DNA of 7,670 nucleotides from Cyanobacteria bacterium HKST-UBA02 (GCA_020431945.1 JAGQHH010000311.1:1-7670); one strand, 5' to 3'; positions 1 through 6,354 are shown, numbered from the stretch's first letter. The notes: a model not told the origin generated them from the letters alone. Made by a program: numbers and translations.

Positions 1-346
1 AGACCGGGACGATATTGGGATGCTTGAGACTGCTTACCGCCGATGCCTCTTGCTGAAAGCGCTGGAGAAGCTCGTCGTCGCCGTGAAAATCCGAACGGAT
101 CATCTTGAAGGCTACAAAGCGATTCATGAAAAGATGCCTGGCCTTGTAGACCACGCTCATTCCGCCCCGCCCGAGGATCTCGAGGATCTGATAGCGCTCC
201 GCCACAGTAGTACCGATCAAACGATCCGTACCGATAGGCTGCAACTGCGAACCATCGCGGATGCAGTAGATTGAGCCGTCATCCGGTATGAATCCACATT
301 TGACGCAGATCTTTCTCGGTAGAAATGCCTGTTCCCGGTCGGTCAT
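1..346 (-). CDS. Serine/threonine protein kinase with N-terminal zinc ribbon (partial, N-terminus only)
   Basis: The reverse strand reads from ATG at 346 to the window edge without a stop, giving the first 115 residues. Residues 14-31 form a small zinc-ribbon-like knuckle (Cys14-x2-Cys17, then Cys28-x2-Asp31-Gly), a variant common at the front of bacterial signalling proteins. From about residue 51 a Hanks-type kinase domain begins: glycine-rich loop GRGGMSVVYKA (59-69), ATP-anchoring Lys81 in VAFKMI, the probable alpha-C Glu100 in FQQEA, and HPNIV (109-113) leading into beta-4. These features mark an active-type Pkn/STPK N-lobe. The catalytic loop, the DFG motif and any sensor or TPR domains lie outside the window. 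The family phosphorylates proteins on Ser/Thr; the substrate is unknown. It is transcribed divergently from the GDH-like gene. The probable -10 element sits so close to the ATG that the mRNA may be leaderless. Confidence 0.93.
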   Translation of the reverse strand, partial: MTDREQAFLPRKICVKCGFIPDDGSIYCIRDGSQLQPIGTDRLIGTTVAERYQILEILGRGGMSVVYKARHLFMNRFVAFKMIRSDFHGDDELLQRFQQEASAVSSLKHPNIVPV

Positions 347-354
347 GAGAGTAT

Positions 355-360
355 TTTATA
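355..360 (-). promoter_or_regulatory. Probable -10 element of the kinase gene
   Basis: The minus strand reads TATAAA at 360-355, inside GGTATAAAATAC, and ends 8 bases before the kinase ATG. Transcription starting the usual 6-8 bases downstream would begin at or next to the start codon, so the message may be leaderless. No Shine-Dalgarno sequence is visible in these few bases, which agrees. The expected -35 hexamer (383-378, GGCAGT) is a poor match and falls inside the 376-391 dyad, so a bound protein could control it. Only the sequence match is seen; promoter function is inferred. Confidence 0.45.
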
Positions 361-375
361 CCATAGACTAGACAA

Positions 376-391
376 CCACTGCCGGTAGTGG
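376..391. promoter_or_regulatory. 16-bp dyad, candidate operator between kinase and GDH-like gene
   Basis: CCACTGCCGGTAGTGG is an inverted repeat with arms CCACTGCC and GGTAGTGG. Seven of the eight pairs are Watson-Crick and one is G-T. It overlaps the predicted -35 region of the kinase promoter and lies about 70 bases upstream of the GDH-like promoter. The symmetry suggests a dimeric regulator site; no T-tract follows, so it is not a terminator. I do not recognise the motif as a known regulator box. Confidence 0.45.
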
Positions 392-460
392 CATCTCCTC
401 TAAGCCGGTCGCCGCAGCGCCGAAAATATGAACAATCGATGATCTTGGATGGACGAAACC

Positions 461-489
461 CTTACATTTCAAGCCAATCGGAGTACAAT
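461..489 (+). promoter_or_regulatory. Sigma70-type promoter for the GDH-like operon
   Basis: CTTACA at 461-466 (4 of 6 matches to the -35 consensus) is followed after exactly 17 bases by TACAAT at 484-489 (5 of 6 matches to the -10 consensus). Transcription would start near 496, leaving a leader of about 33 bases before the ATG at 529. This makes the upstream in-frame starts (GTG 388, ATG 439) unlikely, because they precede the predicted transcription start. Confidence 0.6.
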
Positions 490-528
490 ACGCCTGTTGT
501 TTTCAGCGACAAATTCGAGCGGCATAAC

Positions 529-1827
529 ATGACAAGCAAACCCGATCAAGTCCAGGTACCGGACACTCACGGCGGCAATGAGTGGGAAAACGATGATTTC
601 AGGATGGCCAGACGCTATCTTGACAAGGCGACCCAGTGGATGAAGGTCGACGAGGACACTCTCGTCCCGCTACGCACTCCCAAACGAGCCATGACGGTAA
701 TCGTGCCGGTCCGCATGGACGACGGCAGCGTCCGCTCATTCATCGGATACCGGGTCCACCACGACCTGGCCACCGGACCGGGCAAAGGTGGAGTCCGCTT
801 CAATGCCGACCTCACCCTGGGTGAGGTGGCTGCCATGGCCATGCTCATGACCTGGAAATGCTCTCTGATGAACCTGCCATTCGGCGGTGCTCACGGAGGT
901 ATTCGCCTGGACGCCTCCCTGCTCTCGATAGGCGAGAAAGAGCGCGCCACCCGGCGCTACTGCTCCGAGATCATCGAGCTCATCGGTCCTAGCCAGGATG
1001 TTCAGGGTCCCGACCTCAACACCGACTCCCAGACCATGGCCTGGATTCTCGATACATTCAGCGTCAACGTCGGGCATACCGTGCCCTCGATAGTGACAGG
1101 CAAGCCGACTTCCATCGGCGGCACCCTGAGCTCTATAGATGCCACCGGTTACGGTGTGGCACTGGTGACCAGGAATGTCGTCCGTCAGATGAACATGAAG
1201 TCCGACAGCCCGACCGTGGCGATTCAAGGATTCGGCGCAGTCGGAGCCTCGGTGGCCAGGGGCCTGAGCAAAATGGGTTTCAAGATTGTCGCAGTCTCGG
1301 ATAGCCGTGGCGGAATCTACAATCCCAAGGGTCTGGACCTGCCGAAGCTTTTCGAGCACAGACAACAGACTGGTTCCATACATGGCTTTTCGGAATCCAG
1401 AGCAGTCACCAATAGCGAGCTTCTCGCTCTCGATTGCGATGTCCTGGTGCCCTGCGCCCTGCGCAACCAGATCAATCTTGACAATGTCGAGAGTATCCGC
1501 TGCAAGATCATCGTGGAAGGCGCCAATGCGCCCACCACCCCCGAGGCAGACGAGATTCTGGAGTCCAAAGGCGTCACGGTCATTCCGGATATCCTGGCTA
1601 ACGGTGCCGGCGCCACTGTCGCCTACTTCGAGTGGGTCCAGGGTATGATGCGCCTGCTCTGGACGGAAGAAGAAGTACAGGCCAGGCTCGAAGAACTGGT
1701 CAACCGGGTCTGCCAGAAAGTCTTCGCGGTGGCGGACGAGTATCAGTGCTCCCTGAGAATGGCATCCATGCGCCTGGCTATCGACCGAGTAGTGGAAGCG
1801 CGCTGGCTGCGGGGACTCTATCCCTAA
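529..1827 (+). CDS. Glu/Leu/Phe/Val dehydrogenase family protein (GDH-like) with altered active site
   Basis: This is a 432-residue protein of hexameric GDH size, homologous along its whole length to NAD(P)-dependent glutamate dehydrogenases, which interconvert glutamate and 2-oxoglutarate plus ammonium. The N-terminal substrate domain keeps GYRVHH, GPGKGGVRF (Lys86), MTWKC (Lys110) and the acid Asp157 in QDVQGPD. The Rossmann domain has GFGAVG (234-239), AVSDSRGGIYN and EGANAPTTPEAD. Lys86 and Lys110 match Lys89 and Lys113 of Clostridium symbiosum GDH at a constant offset of three. The next member, catalytic Lys125, is His122 here (GGAHGG for GGAKGG, codon CAC at 892-894). The Ser of the usual GGVTVSYFEW is Ala365 (GAGATVAYFEW). 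Glutamate oxidation is therefore doubtful: this may be a pseudoenzyme, a regulatory partner of a true GDH, or an enzyme with another substrate. The ATG at 529 is chosen because family homology begins just after it and the promoter lies at 461-489; only a weak GAGCGG precedes it. The frame stays open upstream to GTG 388, but that extension shows no family features. Confidence 0.9.
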   Translation: MTSKPDQVQVPDTHGGNEWENDDFRMARRYLDKATQWMKVDEDTLVPLRTPKRAMTVIVPVRMDDGSVRSFIGYRVHHDLATGPGKGGVRFNADLTLGEVAAMAMLMTWKCSLMNLPFGGAHGGIRLDASLLSIGEKERATRRYCSEIIELIGPSQDVQGPDLNTDSQTMAWILDTFSVNVGHTVPSIVTGKPTSIGGTLSSIDATGYGVALVTRNVVRQMNMKSDSPTVAIQGFGAVGASVARGLSKMGFKIVAVSDSRGGIYNPKGLDLPKLFEHRQQTGSIHGFSESRAVTNSELLALDCDVLVPCALRNQINLDNVESIRCKIIVEGANAPTTPEADEILESKGVTVIPDILANGAGATVAYFEWVQGMMRLLWTEEEVQARLEELVNRVCQKVFAVADEYQCSLRMASMRLAIDRVVEARWLRGLYP

Positions 1828-1841
1828 GACATGGCCTGACT

Positions 1842-3083
1842 ATGCAAGGATTCGTCAAGACAAGGGTCGGCATCGCCATTGCTGGAATCTTGTTTTTGCT
1901 CCTCGTCTTTGTAATGGAGCTTTCGCCTCTGCAAGACCTTTTCGGCGGTGACGCCATCACCCGGTCCGGGGTTGCGAAGTTTCGCATACACATCCTCTCC
2001 ACGCCGGTTCTGGACAAGCTCGAGAACAAGCTCACCAGCCTCAATTCCACAGTAGATATCGAGCAACTTTCTGGAAGCGACTACTTCTATGTCGATGGCG
2101 GGCACGGTCACCATGCTTATTTCAAGCTTACCGCCGGGCACGATTTCGAGCGTGCAGGCAAAATGGCCGGCAGCTCGAACGAGCATGTCGAGCTCCCTCC
2201 GGACATGCCGGTGGATATCCGGCTCGGCGACGAAGACGGCAAGCCCGTTCTTCTCAAGAATGACAGCCCCCTGCTCGAGCTTCCGGAGAGCAGCAAGAAC
2301 GGCAAGTTTGCCGTCTTCAACAAGGAAAAGTCTGCCCTCGTGGCGAGCGAAAGCTCGATTCATTTGATCGCGGATCTGGACAAGCCTTCGTTAAAGACAA
2401 TCGATTGCCGGGACAAAATCGTAGACCTGTCCGTAGACCGGGAAGGAGCGCGGATCTTCGTCCTGGTCAAGAAGGCGGATAACGCCGGCAAAAAGAGTGA
2501 GCAGGGACGCCGCACCCTGAAAGTCATCGATCTGGAATCGAACCCGGACAAGATCGAAGATCTGAAAATACCGGTGAGCTTTCACTCCCGAATCTTCTAC
2601 AATCATGCATCCCTGGCCCTCTTGATTCTGGACAAGGAGAAGATTCGCATTCTCGACGCTCAGGACGGCTCTGTACGCCTCATTCGAAACTTCACCAAAG
2701 AGCCGCCTCTGGAGGAGCAAGATGTAGTGGTACTATCGGGAGTGCCTGCTGCCATCCTCAAAGAAGCCGTTGTGGACCTGCGCCCTCCCTGCGAAGAAGT
2801 AGGCACACTGATTGGATTCGGCAGCCAGAGCCGGTATGTAATCGACTTTCGGAACAAGCGTTTCTATTACAGCGGTCAGATCGAGAGAGATCAGAAAGAT
2901 CAGAAAGAGGATGCGGCCATGAGCATCGCCTCTTACGACCTCAACAAGCTCACCCTCGAGAAACAAGTAAAACTGGCCGGCAGAAGCGCTTCCGAAGAGT
3001 CGACCAGACCCAGGCTCGACTTCGTCAAAGCCATGTTTCTCGATAAAGACGGCAATCTGGTGGCGCTTTCCGCGCCTAAATAG
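1842..3083 (+). CDS. Membrane-anchored protein of unknown function, probable beta-propeller ectodomain
   Basis: This is a 413-residue protein with a short positive N-tail (Lys6, Arg8) and one strong hydrophobic segment at about 9-25. No clear signal-peptidase site follows, so an N-in signal anchor with the bulk outside the membrane is most likely. The ectodomain is rich in short beta strands with repeating patterns at about 155-180, 192-231 and 252-285 (for example RIFVLVKK, LKVIDLES, KIRILDAQDGSVRLI), reminiscent of WD40/YVTN-type propeller blades. A His-rich HGHH lies at 88-91, and a charged linker (ERDQKDQKED) at about 348-357. I cannot name a family. The gene starts 14 bases after the GDH-like stop with no clear Shine-Dalgarno sequence, so it probably depends on read-through or coupling from that gene. 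The ATG at 1842 is used because it is directly followed by the hydrophobic segment; the frame is open further upstream, but that part overlaps GDH in another frame. Its 3' end overlaps the convergent secreted-protein gene by 8 bases. Confidence 0.8.
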   Translation: MQGFVKTRVGIAIAGILFLLLVFVMELSPLQDLFGGDAITRSGVAKFRIHILSTPVLDKLENKLTSLNSTVDIEQLSGSDYFYVDGGHGHHAYFKLTAGHDFERAGKMAGSSNEHVELPPDMPVDIRLGDEDGKPVLLKNDSPLLELPESSKNGKFAVFNKEKSALVASESSIHLIADLDKPSLKTIDCRDKIVDLSVDREGARIFVLVKKADNAGKKSEQGRRTLKVIDLESNPDKIEDLKIPVSFHSRIFYNHASLALLILDKEKIRILDAQDGSVRLIRNFTKEPPLEEQDVVVLSGVPAAILKEAVVDLRPPCEEVGTLIGFGSQSRYVIDFRNKRFYYSGQIERDQKDQKEDAAMSIASYDLNKLTLEKQVKLAGRSASEESTRPRLDFVKAMFLDKDGNLVALSAPK

Positions 3084-3603
3084 TCTCGGGAATGGCCGCT
3101 ATCAGCAGATTGTTGTCCGCGCTTCTCGAAAAAACCACCTTTCCCTTGCAGCCGACGAAACGCAGCTCTTGCGGCAAAGTAGTCATGGCCTGAAAAATCG
3201 CTTTCTGAAACACTTTTCGCTCATTGTCCTCGCTCAGGGCACTCGGCTTCCTGTCGAGAGCATCATTGACGAAAGAGAGTCCATAAGAAATAGCAAGATC
3301 ATTTGCCTTCAGCGGCTGCTCGCCGAATCGAACGATCATCGACTCACCGACTATCACGCCATGTTTGACGGTTGCCGTGAGACCGCAGGCAAAACCTGGT
3401 GCCACCGAGAGAAGACCCGGATCGATGAGAACCGAGTATTCATAATACTTGGTCTCCTGCTTTATAGTCACTTCTTTCAAATGCAAGTCAGCTCTGTGTC
3501 TCTGACTGAACAGCTTGATCTTCTCGCCCAGACGAGCCTGCGCCGGCAGCCCGTATATCGTCATCGAAAGCAGGACCAGGAGAAAAAAAACGAGACGTCT
3601 CAA
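3076..3603 (-). CDS. Small secreted protein of unknown function (TTG start)
   Basis: This is a 175-residue protein with a textbook signal peptide: MRR, a hydrophobic core at 4-16 (LVFFLLVLLSMTI), and a likely signal peptidase I site after Ala-Gln-Ala at 21-23. The mature part of about 152 residues is mixed alpha/beta in appearance and has only two cysteines (Cys73, Cys152), which could pair outside the membrane. No known domain is recognised. The start is TTG at 3603-3601. The next ATG (Met14) would delete most of the signal peptide, so TTG is preferred. That TTG overlaps the TGA stop of the upstream eIF2B-like gene (TTGA), implying translational coupling. The stop (TAG, 3078-3076) overlaps the end of the convergent propeller-like gene. 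The export signal and coupling are seen in the sequence; the function is unknown. Confidence 0.8.
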   Translation of the reverse strand: MRRLVFFLLVLLSMTIYGLPAQARLGEKIKLFSQRHRADLHLKEVTIKQETKYYEYSVLIDPGLLSVAPGFACGLTATVKHGVIVGESMIVRFGEQPLKANDLAISYGLSFVNDALDRKPSALSEDNERKVFQKAIFQAMTTLPQELRFVGCKGKVVFSRSADNNLLIAAIPETI

Positions 3604-4541
3604 AAGGCAGCGGTCTCGAGTTTCAGGGCATCATGCACTGTGTAGCTGCTGGCGATTGCGGCCACGTCTTTCTCTTCCAGGATGCCACGCTCGGTGACCA
3701 GACCGGAGATGAGAGAAAAAGGCACCAGGTCGTACTGATTGTTCAGGAGGCTGATCCCCCGGGGAGCATCTTCCCAGACTTCAGCACCGGGGCGATGATG
3801 TTTCTCGAACTCGAAAAGTCGATCTTCCCCGACGAATTTTTCGGTCCCCGAAAGAGCATAGAGGGGAATTCCCAGCTCGCGGCAACCTACCGCCAGGAGC
3901 CAGGAGCCGACTTTGTTGACCACTCCGGGCCGGGCGATTCCGTCACAACCCATGAATGCCACCGCACAATTTGCCAGGACAAGGCCCATGGCATTGTCGA
4001 AAGTGTGCACCACTTCTATGCCGCCGGCGGACAAGCGCGCTGCGAACTTCCGCCCTTCCAGACTGGGTCTCGCTTCCGTGCATGCCACCCGAAAATACCG
4101 TCCTTTGGCCCGGGCGTTGAGAAGAGCACTGACCACGGTGGAGCTGAAGGAATAAGCGAAGACGAAACAACCGGGCTCGATCAGATCGAAAGCCATATCG
4201 GCGATCTTGGCGGCGCTCTCGCAGAGGCTGCGTTCGAAATCGTCAAGGGAAGACTGGCACGCTTCAACGATCTCTTTCACGTCGCTCTTGCTGTCGATTG
4301 CGATGAGCACCGAATTGGCGAGATGGAATATCGGAGCCATCGCCGGCTGGCATTTCACCAGACGGATGGCAGCATGAGTGAGGTCGGACTTGAGAGCCTC
4401 GGCACCCTTGCTTTCGCTTTCGCTCATCACCGACTGAAAAACAACAATCCCTCGAAGAGCCAGCTCAGCCGCTCCGGACGAAAGATCCTCGCCAATCGGA
4501 TGAACCAGGTCCGAGATCCAGTCTTGTTCCGCATTACCCAT
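3600..4541 (-). CDS. eIF2B alpha/beta/delta - MtnA - R15P isomerase superfamily protein
   Basis: This is a 313-residue protein. The C-terminal Rossmann-like half carries the superfamily signature: FVFAYSFSSTV (126-136), TEARPSLEGRKFA (155-167), GGIEVVHTFDNAMG (173-186), FMGCDGIARPGVVNKVG (196-212) and IPLYALSGTEKF (225-236). The N-terminal helical half has QPAMAPIFHLAN (65-76), matching the family's RPT-type helix. Relatives isomerise 5-methylthioribose-1-phosphate or ribose-1,5-bisphosphate, or act as regulatory translation-factor subunits in eukaryotes. The isomerase Asp is kept (Asp200 in GCD), but the position of the catalytic Cys, in archaeal HCHSS-like motifs, is Ser131 here (YSFSS). 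Isomerase activity is therefore uncertain, and a nucleotide- or sugar-phosphate-binding role is possible. ATG 4541 is secure because an in-frame TAA immediately precedes it. A 65-base gap with a candidate promoter separates it from the radical SAM gene upstream. It is coupled to the small secreted-protein gene downstream. Confidence 0.85.
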   Translation of the reverse strand: MGNAEQDWISDLVHPIGEDLSSGAAELALRGIVVFQSVMSESESKGAEALKSDLTHAAIRLVKCQPAMAPIFHLANSVLIAIDSKSDVKEIVEACQSSLDDFERSLCESAAKIADMAFDLIEPGCFVFAYSFSSTVVSALLNARAKGRYFRVACTEARPSLEGRKFAARLSAGGIEVVHTFDNAMGLVLANCAVAFMGCDGIARPGVVNKVGSWLLAVGCRELGIPLYALSGTEKFVGEDRLFEFEKHHRPGAEVWEDAPRGISLLNNQYDLVPFSLISGLVTERGILEEKDVAAIASSYTVHDALKLETAAF

Positions 4542-4564
4542 TTAGCTTGTCACTCGCTCTCGAT

Positions 4565-4593
4565 ATGTCACGTATATAGTAGCGGCTTGTCAA
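4565..4593 (-). promoter_or_regulatory. Candidate promoter of the eIF2B-like / secreted-protein pair
   Basis: The minus strand has a perfect -35 hexamer TTGACA at 4593-4588. At 17-base spacing the -10 position reads TGACAT (4570-4565), only 3 of 6 matches, and the nearby TATATA at 4578-4573 is too close to the -35. It lies in the 65-base gap between the radical SAM stop and the ATG at 4541. The -35 is convincing and the -10 is weak. Confidence 0.4.
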
Positions 4594-4606
4594 CCGATTT
4601 TGATCA

Positions 4607-6250
4607 TCACTGACCCAGAGCCAACCTGGATGCGTCCTCGAGATGCCGCTCCAGATAAGCCTGTTTCTCCGGTGTACCGGGGCTGAGATGCCCCCAGGGG
4701 AGAATCTCGCTCACCGCAATATTACGATAAGCATAGAAATCCAGGGACGGGCAGACATCGGCGAAACGTTTCAAAGCTTTGCGCCAGGAGCCCAGGGTTC
4801 CCTTTCCCTTCCTTCCGGCCGCAGCGACTTCGGAAAGGACCGGAGCGAGCCGCCGGTCTCCCCTCGATAAGAGCGCCTGGATATCGCTCCAGTTATGGCT
4901 CTCCGGGCGGACATCGATCCCGGCTCGACTGAGATGCTTGCGCAGATACTCCATCTTCGAGGCACAGGACCGATCTCGCCCCATCCACTGGAAAGGAGTC
5001 TGAGCCTTGGGGACGAAAGAAGAAAGCCCGAAAACGAAACGAAGCCTCTTGTGCCGCTTTTTGAGCATGGTCAAAAGCCGGATAGTCTCGTCCAGGTCTT
5101 CGCCGGTCTCGTATGGAAGACCGGCGATCCCGTAGAGCTTGACTCCGGACAGGCCCCCTCTGTCGATGGCATCCAGGGCGCTCTCGATCTGCTCCTGGCT
5201 GAGGTTTTTCTTCATGATTCCTCGCAGACGCTCGGAGCCGGACTCGAGAGCGATGGTCACCGACTTCTGCCCGAGACTGGCAATGTTCTTGACCAGCTCG
5301 ACATCCAGAGTATCGGCCCGGACGGAGGCTACCGTCGCTTCGAGATTCTCCATCGCCGATAGCCTCTTTGCCAGTTCCGGGAATTCGGGATGCTCGGTAA
5401 TGGACGGTCCCAGAAGACCGACTCGACCGGCCCGGTCCCGCACTTTTTCCACTTCCCCGACTATGGCGTCCACAGGAGCGAAGCGGAAAGGTCGGGTGAG
5501 ATAGCTCGCCAGACAGAACCGGCATTCCTGCGGGCAAGAGCGCACCACTTCGATCAGGAATGTAGCACCCCATATAGTGTCAGGCGAAAGAAACGATGAC
5601 TTCGCCATATAATCTTTATCGCCTCTGTATACCTGGCGTTCCACTGTCGAGGGAGCGGCGCCGCCGAGAGGGGATACCGACTGGATCGATCCGAGCATGT
5701 CCGGAGGATCATATTCGACGTCATAAAGGGACGGTACATAGACGCCCGGCAGTTGAGCGAGCTTCTCGAGCCTTGCCTTCCTGCTCGACCGTCCGTCTTC
5801 GTTCGCCAGAGCCGAAAGGAATGTCCCCACCGTCGCCTCGGCGTCACCGAGAAGCACCACGTCGAAGATATCCGCATAGGGCTCGGGATTAGCGGAAAGG
5901 ACAGGGCCGCCTCCGAATACTATGGGATCGTCGTCGCTTCTCCGGCTGGCGGAGAGATTGACACCATAGTGATCGAGGATGCTGAGGACATTGACGAAGT
6001 CGAGCTCCCATCCCAGGGTGAATCCGAAAAGTCGACAGGCGGATTGCCTTTCGGCGCTGTCGAATTCGTCCATATCGGTAAAGCAGCGGACAGCCCTGAC
6101 CTGCTCATGACTATCGATGAGATCCCAGACAAGCTGATAGCCGAGCCCGGCCATGCCTATGGCATAGCTGCCCGGGTAGCACCAGGCGACATCCATTGTC
6201 GCCCGGGACTTGTTCCTTGGAGGAGCCAGACGGACTTCGTTTGCGAACAT
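4607..6250 (-). CDS. Radical SAM protein with N-terminal cobalamin-binding-like domain
   Basis: This is a 547-residue protein. The [4Fe-4S] ligand motif of radical SAM enzymes is complete: Cys239-x3-Cys243-x2-Cys246 in SCPQECRFC. The core shows further family motifs: ALESGSERLRGIMKKN, VKLYGIAGLPYETGEDL and SSFVPKAQTPFQW. The last is typical of the uncharacterised bacterial radical SAM group often annotated TIGR03960-like. The N-terminal ~150 residues (YPGSYAIGMAGLGYQL, GGGPVLSANPEPYADIFD, LLGDAEA) resemble the B12-binding-like Rossmann domain of that group. The cobalamin-ligating DxHxxG motif is not seen, so B12 binding is unproven. The C-terminal ~130 residues are likely substrate-specific. 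The family makes a 5'-deoxyadenosyl radical; substrate and product here are unknown. The gene stands just downstream of a terminator, so it probably has its own promoter in 6251-6300, though none is clear. The ATG at 6250 opens directly into the N-terminal domain. Confidence 0.9.
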   Translation of the reverse strand: MFANEVRLAPPRNKSRATMDVAWCYPGSYAIGMAGLGYQLVWDLIDSHEQVRAVRCFTDMDEFDSAERQSACRLFGFTLGWELDFVNVLSILDHYGVNLSASRRSDDDPIVFGGGPVLSANPEPYADIFDVVLLGDAEATVGTFLSALANEDGRSSRKARLEKLAQLPGVYVPSLYDVEYDPPDMLGSIQSVSPLGGAAPSTVERQVYRGDKDYMAKSSFLSPDTIWGATFLIEVVRSCPQECRFCLASYLTRPFRFAPVDAIVGEVEKVRDRAGRVGLLGPSITEHPEFPELAKRLSAMENLEATVASVRADTLDVELVKNIASLGQKSVTIALESGSERLRGIMKKNLSQEQIESALDAIDRGGLSGVKLYGIAGLPYETGEDLDETIRLLTMLKKRHKRLRFVFGLSSFVPKAQTPFQWMGRDRSCASKMEYLRKHLSRAGIDVRPESHNWSDIQALLSRGDRRLAPVLSEVAAAGRKGKGTLGSWRKALKRFADVCPSLDFYAYRNIAVSEILPWGHLSPGTPEKQAYLERHLEDASRLALGQ

Positions 6251-6284
6251 AGCCCAATTGTCTCAGATCCCGGAAATTTCAACA

Positions 6285-6328
6285 GCAAAAATAAAGACAA
6301 ACAGAAGGGCTTGCTCATGAGCAAGCCC
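6285..6328 (-). terminator. Intrinsic terminator after the zinc-ribbon gene
   Basis: Positions 6307-6328 form a perfect 22-base palindrome (arm GGGCTTGCTCA, tip at CATG), able to fold as a 9-bp GC-rich stem with a 4-base loop. On the minus strand it is followed at once by a T-rich run (TTCTGTTTGTCTTTATTTTT, 6306-6287). It sits 27 bases beyond the stop of the zinc-ribbon gene and before the radical SAM gene. No T-tract follows on the plus strand, so it acts in one direction only. Confidence 0.85.
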
Positions 6329-6354
6329 GCAACCAGATGAGAGTCGAAGAAGTA

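Noticed and set aside
388..528. N-terminal extension of the GDH-like protein from GTG 388 or ATG 439
   Set aside because: It lacks family similarity, has low-complexity basic composition, and contains a good promoter; ATG 529 fits better.
736..1383. 215-codon open frame on the minus strand inside the GDH-like gene
   Set aside because: Antisense shadow of a well-conserved coding region; the composition (many His, Gly, Arg) shows no recognisable domain.
1824..2363. 179-codon minus-strand frame under the propeller-like gene
   Set aside because: The plus-strand frame has a proper hydrophobic anchor and operon spacing; the antisense translation shows no signal or motif.
3062..3076. GGCGC-TTTCC-GCGCC hairpin near the convergent stops as a bidirectional terminator
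   Set aside because: Only a 5-bp stem, lies within coding sequence, and neither strand has a following T-tract.
3633..4613. 326-codon plus-strand frame opposite the eIF2B-like gene
   Set aside because: The minus-strand frame carries clear superfamily motifs throughout; the plus-strand translation has none and merely mirrors it.
6307..6328. 22-base palindrome as a plus-strand terminator or recombination site
   Set aside because: A T-tract follows only on the minus strand and its position just after a stop fits an ordinary intrinsic terminator.
5753..6340. 195-codon plus-strand frame under the radical SAM N-terminus
   Set aside because: The minus-strand protein is continuous with known family motifs; this frame also runs through the terminator and has no domain.
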